Shown here piece after piece: positions 1 to 6,830 of a DNA stretch of 8,630 nt. A program made the translations under genes and the position numbers. The notes beneath the pieces are model-generated. The model searched no databases. It worked only from the letters and a program-made list of their open reading frames with translations, and was not told where the DNA came from. The number at the start of each line of letters is the position of its first letter. Positions within the stretch are counted from its first letter, which is position 1. Location of the stretch: NCBI GenBank assembly GCA_004295885.1, contig SEDG01000091.1, forward strand, positions 1 through 8,630, written 5' to 3'. Source of the stretch: Pedobacter sp. Lineage in GTDB: Bacteria > Bacteroidota > Bacteroidia > Sphingobacteriales > Sphingobacteriaceae.

Positions 1-692
1 TTACTTCTCCAAATTTTTAATGGTAATCCTGTATAAGTTGAGTCTGAAACATTTCCGGTGTAATCGAAACGCGTAGCATTGAATTCCTCGTTTATTTCTC
101 CATTGTTAGGAATGCTGATATTAACGAGATATGCATCTGCATATCTTTTTCTAATCACATTGATGGTATAATTTAGGGTAGTGGCACCATCTTGGGAGGT
201 AACTGAAATGTTTACATTGTTGTTTCCAAAGCTCAGTTGTACCTGATTTCCAGCATAAGGATTTCTATCTATGCCATTTACTTTAACAACTGCGCCACTA
301 TTGGTAGCTTCTGGCCAAAATATAATGTTTTCTATGTTTGCTGCTACACTGGTGTGGTAAGTATGGGTGCTTGAGGTAAAAGATGTGTTGAGCGTAAGAT
401 CAGCGTTTCCGATAGTGGCTAAAGTTGCATCAGGTGAACCTGCACGGATAATGGTTACACGGTAATTTCTAATGTCGCCATTTTCTGCTTTTGAGCTCAC
501 ACCTACATAGCCTTCCCCAACTGGTAGCTGTACAGTTATAGGTTCAGCCTGACTAGGCATTACAACCGCAGTGCTGTCTACAGGTACTCCATAAACCTGG
601 GTCTCCGTTTTGCTGTAAGGCACTGATGCAGTATACTCAGTGATACTGCTATCAAATGCAGGTACCATGGTAACACCGCTCAAGCTCATGCT
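1..692 (-). CDS. 3' continuation of the giant MBG/cadherin-like repeat protein, shifted frame, runs off the left edge
   Basis: The minus strand is open for 230 codons from 692 to the window edge, in a frame different from that of the large gene to its right. I translated it by hand and met no stop. It reads as more of the same protein: a cadherin-like beta-sandwich domain starting SLSGVTMVPAFDSS and closing near NYRVTIIRAG, a second full one starting PDATLATIGNADL and closing LNYTINVIRKR, and the start of a third (YADAYLVNISIPNNG). These resemble residues 347-440 of the upstream part, which close TQTYTLTVNR. It is therefore best read as the C-terminal part of the same gene, separated by a frame disruption at about 693. 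An in-frame ATG at 689 could in principle start a separate product, but no signal peptide or ribosome site supports that. The true C-terminus, where a secretion sorting domain might lie, is outside the window. Confidence 0.75.
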
Positions 693-3600
693 TACCATTT
701 AAAGTAGCCTGTGCGTATTCGCTATTTACTGTTGCCGAAAGGTCAATGGACTTCACATCATTTGTCACCGAAACATTGTAATATAACTGTGAAGAACTAA
801 AGTTAGGCGTTAAGGTGCCCACTGAAGAAGTAATTGCCGAAAGCGTATTGTCGTTTGAGGCAGTAATGCTTAATGCGGTAAGATTCGCTGGGTCTTGTAT
901 AAAGTTATAATTTGTTGCAGCAAGTCCAGATCCAGTAAGGGCGTAATTGCCAATTGATGAATCGGTTGTGGCGAGGGTCGAGAAAACTAAAGTTCCAGTG
1001 GTGGCTGTTGCTAATGTTTCGCCATTCACAAATCCTGTCACCGTACCTGAAAAGGTTGGATCTGCAGTTTTGAAAGGCCTTGATGCGGGATTGGCTACAT
1101 AGGTTAGTAATCCCTTGTTGATCGAGAAATCGGCACTTGTAAAGTTTACGATGTAATTATCACTTAACGATAGTGAGCCTTTTGAGATGGGGTAGGTGCC
1201 AAAGTTTTCTCCTGTTGTTCTGCTTAATGTTCCAGTGAAATTTTCACCAACTGGTGATGAAGAAGCGGTATAGGTGAATGTTGGGTCAGCTGCGCCATAA
1301 GTTTTACTGAAAGCATTTGCCGTTACGTCAATTGTTTTTTTGCCGATGGTAAATGTACCTCCGTTAAAGTAGATCTGATAGTTATTGCCAAAGGAAAGGG
1401 TACCTTGATTAATCGGGTAACTGCCTCTGTTTTCACCAATGGCTCTTGCCAAGCTTCCCGTTGCTGCATCGCTGCCTACTAGGGTTTGGTTTACGGAATA
1501 GGTTAATATAGGATCAGCATCACTAAATGATTTAGATAAGTTGTTTGCAGTAATATCTAAACGTCTTGGCGTGATGGTTAAATTGTCGCTGATAAAGGTA
1601 ATGTCATAATTGCTGGCTGTAAGTACACCTAGGTTACCGTCAACTGGCGATTTTGCTCCTAAAGTTAAGGCATAGGTGCCCACCGCTTCTCCTTGCGCTC
1701 GACCAAAAAGTCCTGTCATTCCTTCGCCTGGTGCAACAGAAGTTCCATTAAGGAATTGATAAGGATAGCCGGGGTCATCACTGCCGTAAGATTTGGTTGC
1801 AGGCTGAGGACGTAGGGTAATGGGTCTTTTTGTAATGGTAAGCGCCCCGCCGGTGGCGAAACTTAGCGTATACCTTGGGTTATCTAATGCTACCGTGCCT
1901 AAACCATTGAAGGCGTAGGTGCCAATATTTTTGCCTTCTTCACGTGTTAAAGCACCCGTAAAAGTCGCATTTCCAACAATAGCTACGTTAGTAGTAAAGG
2001 TAGGTGTCGGGTCATTATTGCCATACACTTTCGTAGCCGCAGTTGGCGTTAAAATTAAAGTCTTAGGGCCAATGGTTAGGTTTGCCGATATCAAGTTAAA
2101 GGTATAGTTACTGTTAATTTGAAGACTACCTGTGGTGATGGCATAACTGCCAATCTCTTCTCCAGTAGCCCTGCTTAAACTTCCTGTAAAGGTGGCGTCG
2201 GTGATTTCTGCTGGGATCGAATAAGTAAATGTTGGGTCCAAATCCCCAAAAGCCTTAGTTGCTGCATTGGCGGTTAAACTTATTGCTTTAGGTGTAATTA
2301 CAAAGGTATTTGTAGATATAAAGTTGATGTTGTAGTTACTCGTCACATCAGCATAAGTACTGGTACTTAACACTCGTTTTTCGCCAATTAGTGTAGCGTA
2401 AGCCCCCACATTTTCACCGGGGCTACGGGCAAAATTACCTGTTGTCGCATCGCCTGGTGCTATGGTGGTTCCTTCGGTGAAAAAGCTAATGAAACCAGGA
2501 TCAGCATCGCCGTATACCTTAGTTGCCCCTACGGGCTTAATGGTTAAAGGTCTTTTAGTTATGGTTAAGTCTGCACCTACATAAGTGATGTTATATCTGT
2601 CTCCATAAGACAAAGTACCTTGGGTGATTGCATAAGCGCCAACAAATTTGTTGGTTGTGGGATCTACCCGATTCAGTTCGCCTGTAGGCGCATCAGTGCC
2701 TACTACACCTGTTGCAGTGTAGGTAAAAGTGGGGTCGTTATTGCCATAAACTTTGGTTTTGGCAGCAGCGTTAACCGTAACCGTTGCTTTATTTATGGTA
2801 AGGTTCTGTGCAACATCAGCTGCAGCATTGTAATTGGTGTTGCCAGACTGAGACGCCGTAATAGTGGTAGTTCCAGGCGCTATAATATGAATTTGGTTGT
2901 TTACGATTGTTGCTACAGCAGTGTTACTGCTTGTATAACTTAGGGCTAAGGGGCTACTTGTAGAGGCACCTGGTGTAAAATCGGCATTGCCGTAGGGTTT
3001 AGCAGCAAGGGCATTAAAGGTAATTGTTTGCGCCGCTTTATTTACAGCGACAATTTGTGTAGCGCTAGTAGCAGGTAAATAACTGGCATCGCCTGCTTGC
3101 GAAGCCGTGATGGTTGAAGTGCCAGCGCCAACGATGTGAATGTTGGTGCCTGAAACGGTAGCGACACTTGTATTACTACTGGTGTAGCTTAGTGTTAAAC
3201 CACTACTTGCGCTAGCACCCGCTGGAAAATCTGCATTGCCAAATGTTTTGGCTGCTATTGTGCCAAAAGTAATGGTTTGTGCCGCTTTAGGTCGGTTTAC
3301 AGTTAAAGTATATGTTTGTGTGGTAAGACCATCTTCGGCAGTAACCACAGTTGTAATTACATTATCGCCAATGTTTAAGGCAATGTTGCCGGATGCACTA
3401 CCGGATGTTACGGTAGTACCATTAACTTTTATGCTGGCAAAATTATCCGTTTTAGTGGGTGTAACTGTGATAGCAGTTACGCTATTAGCCACTGAGGCTG
3501 TATAAGTTGTAGTACCCGAGCCAAATGAAGGCGATAGTGTGCCCGAACTAATGGTAAAGGCTGATAGCGTAGCCACTTTGGAGGCCGCTGGAATAACGAT

Positions 3601-4611
3601 TGCAGCTACCTGATTGCTGATGTTGAAACCTGGGCTGATAGGGAAAGCACTTTGTGTACCCGCGGCTACGTCCACTTTGACTATTCTTCGGTCGCCAGCG
3701 GTAGAATTCCAAACAAAGGCAATGTTACGTGTACGTTCTACGGTTACAATATTGGGGTTCGCTGTTAGGCTACTAATTATTTTTGTTTGGCTTGTGCCGT
3801 TTGGGCGCATTTTCCAAAGTGCATCATCCGTGGTTAAATCCGTATTGCCATTATCCGTAGTATAATAAATCCAATTGTTTATTGGATCGTAATCCATCCC
3901 ATTTAAACGGGGCATAACGAATGAACTTGCCAATGTGGCAGAATTGCCACTCAAATTATAAGTCATTAACTTTGGAGCGGTTACTACCGACTCAAAGATA
4001 TATATCTTATTGTTGGGGATATCTATTCCGAAAAATGTTGGTGTGGGGCTGATACTGCTGGCTAATACCGTATTACCAGTACCATTGCCTTTTATACGGC
4101 TTATACCATCAGTAGCAACAGTTGTAGCACCATTACCATCGTTAGAAGTATAATATAAATAATCGTTTACAGGGTCATACACTAAGTTTGCCGCCCTAAA
4201 GCTATTATTGGTAGACACTAATAACGTCGCCACCCCAGTGCCTAGGTTTATGCTGTAAATCCCGTTAGCCGTGGCCGTTGTGTTAGGTGAAGGTGTAAAG
4301 CTTGAAACGAAGGCACGGTTGTTAGGTAAATCCAAAGCCATATCCTGGGGGGCTGAAACGCCATTACAGATCCTGGTTAACCCAGTACCATCCTGGTTAA
4401 CTTTATATATACCATCGTTAGCATTATTTGTAAGCGAACCATCGCTGCCTAGATAATAGACAGTCTGGGCAATGCTCTGCTGAAAAACCCCTAGGATAAG
4501 CAATAATGTGAAGAGGACTAAACGCTGATTTTTGCAAGTGAATAAATTATGCATCGCAGCGGCGAACCTTGGTGCTGTTAAAGAATAAGAATAAAGTAAA
4601 ATTTTTTTCAT
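652..4611 (-). CDS. Giant secreted multidomain repeat protein (beta-propeller, cadherin-like, Ig-like and MBG repeats); probable surface adhesin, C-terminus frame-disrupted
   Basis: The product is 1319 residues. The first Met gives a long 30-residue n-region. Met20 (ATG at 4554) gives a more conventional signal peptide, with hydrophobic core LVLFTLLLILGVF (31-43) and probable cleavage after SIA at 48; the real start is undecided. Residues about 50-342 form YWTD/LVIVD-like propeller repeats (NDYLYYTSNDG, NNWIYYTTDNG, GIYSINLGTG). Residues 347-440 are a cadherin-like beta-sandwich domain, 443-524 and 525-607 two Ig-like repeats starting AAQTITF, and 608-1248 eight MBG-type repeats with the K-x-YG-x-x-DP motif. 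A second cadherin-like domain starts near 1254 and breaks off at NG1306. The last 13 residues do not resemble any domain and are the product of a frame disruption. Such proteins in Bacteroidota are usually exported and cell-surface or extracellular; adhesion is inferred from domain content, not shown. No enzyme motif was seen. Confidence 0.85.
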   Translation of the reverse strand: MKKILLYSYSLTAPRFAAAMHNLFTCKNQRLVLFTLLLILGVFQQSIAQTVYYLGSDGSLTNNANDGIYKVNQDGTGLTRICNGVSAPQDMALDLPNNRAFVSSFTPSPNTTATANGIYSINLGTGVATLLVSTNNSFRAANLVYDPVNDYLYYTSNDGNGATTVATDGISRIKGNGTGNTVLASSISPTPTFFGIDIPNNKIYIFESVVTAPKLMTYNLSGNSATLASSFVMPRLNGMDYDPINNWIYYTTDNGNTDLTTDDALWKMRPNGTSQTKIISSLTANPNIVTVERTRNIAFVWNSTAGDRRIVKVDVAAGTQSAFPISPGFNISNQVAAIVIPAASKVATLSAFTISSGTLSPSFGSGTTTYTASVANSVTAITVTPTKTDNFASIKVNGTTVTSGSASGNIALNIGDNVITTVVTAEDGLTTQTYTLTVNRPKAAQTITFGTIAAKTFGNADFPAGASASSGLTLSYTSSNTSVATVSGTNIHIVGAGTSTITASQAGDASYLPATSATQIVAVNKAAQTITFNALAAKPYGNADFTPGASTSSPLALSYTSSNTAVATIVNNQIHIIAPGTTTITASQSGNTNYNAAADVAQNLTINKATVTVNAAAKTKVYGNNDPTFTYTATGVVGTDAPTGELNRVDPTTNKFVGAYAITQGTLSYGDRYNITYVGADLTITKRPLTIKPVGATKVYGDADPGFISFFTEGTTIAPGDATTGNFARSPGENVGAYATLIGEKRVLSTSTYADVTSNYNINFISTNTFVITPKAISLTANAATKAFGDLDPTFTYSIPAEITDATFTGSLSRATGEEIGSYAITTGSLQINSNYTFNLISANLTIGPKTLILTPTAATKVYGNNDPTPTFTTNVAIVGNATFTGALTREEGKNIGTYAFNGLGTVALDNPRYTLSFATGGALTITKRPITLRPQPATKSYGSDDPGYPYQFLNGTSVAPGEGMTGLFGRAQGEAVGTYALTLGAKSPVDGNLGVLTASNYDITFISDNLTITPRRLDITANNLSKSFSDADPILTYSVNQTLVGSDAATGSLARAIGENRGSYPINQGTLSFGNNYQIYFNGGTFTIGKKTIDVTANAFSKTYGAADPTFTYTASSSPVGENFTGTLSRTTGENFGTYPISKGSLSLSDNYIVNFTSADFSINKGLLTYVANPASRPFKTADPTFSGTVTGFVNGETLATATTGTLVFSTLATTDSSIGNYALTGSGLAATNYNFIQDPANLTALSITASNDNTLSAITSSVGTLTPNFSSSQLYYNVSVTNDVKSIDLSATVNSEYAQATLNGKHELERCYHGTCI
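868..2790 (-). repeat. Eight tandem MBG-type repeats inside the giant protein gene
   Basis: Encodes residues 608-1248. The repeats start at about residues 608, 687, 775, 849, 929, 1016, 1091 and 1167. Each opens with a short basic or proline linker (KRP, PK, PRR, KK) and a beta strand, then A-x-K-x-YG-x-x-DP, followed by T-G-x-L-x-R-x-x-G-E-x-x-G-x-Y and a closing strand such as ADLTI. Repeats 2 and 5 are longer (about 87 residues rather than 74-80). Repeat 8 is the most divergent, with RPFKTADP in place of the YG-x-x-DP motif. The divergence between copies shows an old array, not a recent expansion. Confidence 0.8.
2791..3285 (-). repeat. Two tandem Ig-like (Big-type) repeats inside the giant protein gene
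   Basis: Encodes residues 443-524 and 525-607. The two copies align without large gaps. Both start AAQTITF, share GNADF, LSYTSSNT, VAT, IHI and TTITASQ or STITASQ, and end in a VNK or INK linker. They are closer to each other than the MBG repeats are to one another, which suggests a more recent duplication. They bridge the first cadherin-like domain and the MBG array and probably serve as rigid stalk domains. Confidence 0.75.
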
Positions 4612-4689
4612 ATTGTAGGCATTAATCTTAATTTTCGGTCTATAAGGCCGCTATTTTAAGGTCGTTTTGTCCTGTTCTTAAATTGTAAA

Positions 4690-4720
4690 ATACTTGTACG
4701 CCAAGCAGGAATACAAGTAT
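4690..4720 (-). terminator. Possible intrinsic terminator downstream of the tail-collar gene
   Basis: Perfect 9-base arms ATACTTGTA (4690-4698) and TACAAGTAT (4712-4720) enclose a 13-base loop. Read on the minus strand, the hairpin is followed by a short T stretch (TTTTACAATTT), as expected after a gene ending at 4789. The stem is AT-rich and the T run is only four bases, so termination may be weak. It lies 79 bases before the giant gene's first start codon, so it could separate the two genes or sit in a leader. Confidence 0.4.
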
Positions 4721-4763
4721 GTTGATTCACCTATTTTGTTCTAAACTGATTTGGTGAATCAAC
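4721..4763. repeat. Perfect 11-base inverted repeat between the tail-collar and giant-protein genes
   Basis: Arms GTTGATTCACC (4721-4731) and GGTGAATCAAC (4753-4763) are exact reverse complements around a 21-base AT-rich loop. The repeat directly abuts the next hairpin at 4690-4720. No T run follows on either strand, so on its own it is not a classic terminator. It may form the first half of a tandem terminator, protect an mRNA 3' end, or be a protein-binding dyad. Confidence 0.55.
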
Positions 4764-4788
4764 TATATTGCTCAATGGGTTGTTTATT

Positions 4789-5328
4789 TTAGGGGCGTGG
4801 AGGCCAAACACCTTCCAACGCTATGATAAAAGTTACAGCGAGTATTGGAGGAGTGATATTGACAGGCTGACTACCGCCTGCAGCTGCAATAGCTTTAGGA
4901 TTTAAAGTGCCATCACTATCATTTCCAGAATAGCTATTTACTTCGGTTCCGTCAGACACGAAACCTGAGCCAGCCAATAGGCCACCTGTCGGAGACCATT
5001 GTTTGCCACCGATACTTACTGTATTTACTAAGTGGTTGTGTGCTGGCATTTGTGCTTGGCTTAAAGTAACTTTCTCTTGACCAGCTGGTTGACCTATGAT
5101 GTAAGGTGTTAACCCGCGTGGGTCGCTGTAAGCGGCATGAACTGGCGCACGGCTAACAAAGTTTGGTAACGCAAAGTTTTGCATTCCGTCTCCACCGTAG
5201 CTTGTGCCAATTAATGAAAACAAGGCAGAGTATCTATTGATGGATAATAATTGGCCATCGCAAGTAAGCCATCCTTGTGGGGCATAAGTGCCCGCGAACA
5301 TTCTAATTTCCCCAATGTAAGGTTCCAT
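4789..5328 (-). CDS. Phage tail-collar domain protein, microcystin-dependent (MdpB-like) family
   Basis: A 179-residue complete protein, the usual size for this family. The N-terminal half is a tail-collar domain: GEIRMFAGTYAPQGW (6-20), CDGQLLSI (23-30), then SLIGTSYGGDG and FALPN (38-56). After it come GQPAGQEKVTLSQAQMPAHNH (79-99) with the conserved HNH, a variable glycine/serine-rich middle (104-150), and the closing strand ITPPILAVTFIIALEG (158-173). The family takes its collar domain from phage short tail fibres. Many bacterial members stand alone on chromosomes, and their cellular role is not settled. There is no signal peptide or membrane segment. The neighbours show no capsid, baseplate, tape-measure or lysis gene, so this is not evidence of a prophage. 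The gene lies upstream of, and on the same strand as, the giant secreted protein, 177 bases apart. The start is supported by the family-typical opening MEPYIGEIRMFAG. Confidence 0.9.
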   Translation of the reverse strand: MEPYIGEIRMFAGTYAPQGWLTCDGQLLSINRYSALFSLIGTSYGGDGMQNFALPNFVSRAPVHAAYSDPRGLTPYIIGQPAGQEKVTLSQAQMPAHNHLVNTVSIGGKQWSPTGGLLAGSGFVSDGTEVNSYSGNDSDGTLNPKAIAAAGGSQPVNITPPILAVTFIIALEGVWPPRP

Positions 5329-5350
5329 AATGTGTTATTTAAAATTTTTG

Positions 5351-5451
5351 TTTTAGGTTAATTAAATTTTTGTTTTCGGTATTCATTTAAAATTCTAAAG
5401 GAGAAGGTTACTCTAACCTTTGAATAGTATATTTTTTCTTTTAGGTTAATT
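5351..5451. repeat. Two copies of a 13-base direct repeat flanking a small hairpin, in the divergent intergenic region
   Basis: TTTTAGGTTAATT occurs exactly at 5351-5363 and 5439-5451. Between them is a hairpin with arms AAGGTTA (5404-5410) and TAACCTT (5414-5420) and a 3-base loop, followed on the plus strand after about ten bases by a T run (5431-5437). A second short direct repeat, AAATTTTTGTTTT, is at 5342-5354 and 5364-5376. The whole 5329-5598 gap is strongly AT-rich, so some repetition is expected by chance. It must contain the start signals of the tail-collar gene (minus) and the signalling operon (plus), but I could not find a convincing promoter for either. Confidence 0.4.
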
Positions 5452-5598
5452 TTCCTTCAAATCTCTATCAAAATAAAAGAGGATAACAGGGTGAAAACAG
5501 CTTTTTTGAATTTATTTTTAAGCTAAAAATAGCCAGTGAGCATATTTGTTTATTAACTAGTAATTAAGCACTTTCGGTAATTCTTAAACCAACAGAAA

Positions 5599-6180
5599 AT
5601 GAAAACAATTAAATCCCCTTTTTTTTACATTGCTATCCTTGCAATCAGCCTTGCTGCCTGCACCGCTAAAGAAGAAAAAACAAACGTTAATACTGGCTTC
5701 CCAGCTGATGAAGTAAGTTTAGACTTGGCAAAACAGTATGTAAAAAACTATGAAGCACATGCCGGTACGGTCGATTCGATCCACGTAAATGCAAAAGGCA
5801 TTGCTGATACCATTAAAAACCCAAATACCAGAGCCATTTGGTTCAGTACGAAACGACTTAGAGCCTTAATAGATAGCATTGATAAGGAAGGTGGGGATGG
5901 CATTCGTTTTTACTATGCTACTTACAATAAGCTTTATAAAACAGGAGAAAAAGCTCCCGATTCAGTGCATTGGGGCCATAATACCTTATTGATGGTGTCG
6001 ACCAAGTTAAGTGGTAAGATTCATTTGGATTATTATGATGGTGGAAAAAAAGGTAAAAATGGACCAACGGGACATATTATTGGTACCACACCAGAAAATC
6101 GCGGTGAGATGTGTCCGCCACCAAAAAACTGCGATAGTGTTGGTGCTACACTTATTGATCCTCGCAATTTAATAAAATGA
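5599..6180 (+). CDS. Lipoprotein of unknown function, first gene of the signalling operon
   Basis: A 193-residue protein with a lipoprotein signal: basic n-region (MKTIK), hydrophobic core (FFYIAILAI) and lipobox SLAAC with Cys21 as the lipidation site, so the mature protein is anchored in the envelope. The mature part has a probable helix DLAKQYVKNY (42-51), then TRAIWFSTKRLRALIDSI (77-94), a strand-rich stretch GDGIRFYYATYN (99-110), HNTLLMVST (127-135) and, near the C-terminus, RGEMCPPPKNC (168-178) with paired cysteines at 172 and 178. I do not recognise a named enzyme or binding family, although the DGIRFY, HNTLLMVST and CPP-x3-C pattern looks like a conserved Bacteroidota family. The stop overlaps the next gene's start (ATGA at 6177-6180), so translation is probably coupled. 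An accessory or signal-input role for the following two-component system is inferred from position only. Confidence 0.85.
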   Translation: MKTIKSPFFYIAILAISLAACTAKEEKTNVNTGFPADEVSLDLAKQYVKNYEAHAGTVDSIHVNAKGIADTIKNPNTRAIWFSTKRLRALIDSIDKEGGDGIRFYYATYNKLYKTGEKAPDSVHWGHNTLLMVSTKLSGKIHLDYYDGGKKGKNGPTGHIIGTTPENRGEMCPPPKNCDSVGATLIDPRNLIK

Positions 6181-6830
6181 GATTAATAACTTTCAATACT
6201 TCAATTGAATTTATCTGCTTCCTGGCCGCACTTACCTTTTTAATTAAAGTTAAAGATGGGGCCTGGAAGCTGTTGATCCCTTACCTATTGCTGGCATTCT
6301 CCATTGAAACAGCGGGGTTATACTTACGCACCCATGGTATCTCTAACTTAGAGCTGTATAACGGTTTTTTGATTTTAGAGAACCTTATGATAAGCTATTT
6401 CTTTTTTAATCTTTTCAAACCTTATGCCGTCAAGGTAAAATGGCTAATTGGTTGGTTGGGTGTTTTTTTTACACTTTACATCATAGAAATAGTTTATAGT
6501 GATTTTAAGGATTTTGTATCTATCACCGCAAGTATCATGTCGGTTGTTTTTGTATTGGCAAGTCTATATTTTTATTACCTTAAATTAAAGGATGAAAGCT
6601 ATGAACCTTTGATTTCGTCAGCCTCTTTTTGGTGGGTAAGTGGTTCTTTGTTCTTTTACTTTGGCAGTACGGTATGTAATTTGTTTTTCGACTATTTGAA
6701 AGAATACGAGGTGGTGCAATACAACAGATCTGTACGATATGTGATATTTAACATCTTAAATGTCATATTATATTCATCATGGATTATATCTTTTATATGC
6801 AAATATCGTCAAAAGAGGTTTTCTCATTAA
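6177..6830 (+). CDS. Seven-transmembrane protein of unknown function, candidate receptor for the adjacent kinase
   Basis: A 217-residue, almost wholly membrane-embedded protein. By eye there are seven hydrophobic segments, at about 6-23, 31-50, 62-80, 88-107, 114-135, 149-171 and 186-207. Lysine and arginine residues cluster in loops 1-2, 3-4 and 5-6 and in the tail KYRQKR, predicting N-outside, C-inside topology. Glutamates fall inside or at the ends of predicted segments (Glu11, Glu44, Glu69, Glu104), and segment 6 carries the aromatic block FWWVSGSLFFYFG (151-163). No enzyme motif or known transporter signature was seen. The start overlaps the lipoprotein stop by four bases and the 3' end overlaps the kinase gene, so it belongs to the same operon. 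A membrane sensor passing a signal to the kinase, which lacks a sensor domain, is the most economical reading but is not shown by sequence alone. Confidence 0.8.
   Translation: MRLITFNTSIEFICFLAALTFLIKVKDGAWKLLIPYLLLAFSIETAGLYLRTHGISNLELYNGFLILENLMISYFFFNLFKPYAVKVKWLIGWLGVFFTLYIIEIVYSDFKDFVSITASIMSVVFVLASLYFYYLKLKDESYEPLISSASFWWVSGSLFFYFGSTVCNLFFDYLKEYEVVQYNRSVRYVIFNILNVILYSSWIISFICKYRQKRFSH

Noticed and set aside
687..697. Programmed ribosomal frameshifting or slipped-strand phase variation at the break in the giant gene
   Set aside because: No slippery heptamer, homopolymer or simple sequence repeat is present at the junction, and a frame change alone would not explain the missing second half of the domain.
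868..3285. CRISPR-like regularly spaced repeats
   Set aside because: The periodicity is at protein level, copies are diverged at DNA level, and the frame is open throughout; these are protein domain repeats.
1919..4456. Plus-strand open frames of 61-107 codons at 1919-2107, 2620-2943, 3236-3505, 3614-3865 and 4271-4456
   Set aside because: They lie antisense inside the giant repeat gene, have no family resemblance or start signals, and are explained by the low-stop, Thr/Val/Ala-rich coding on the other strand.
4789..5328. A prophage signalled by the tail-collar gene
   Set aside because: No other phage structural, lysis, integrase or attachment features appear anywhere in the window, and stand-alone members of this family are common on bacterial chromosomes.
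5541..5548. CATATTTG as the -7 element of a promoter for the lipoprotein operon
   Set aside because: It matches TAnnTTTG with one mismatch, but the nearest upstream TTG (5506-5508) is 32 bases away, outside the 17-23 base range.
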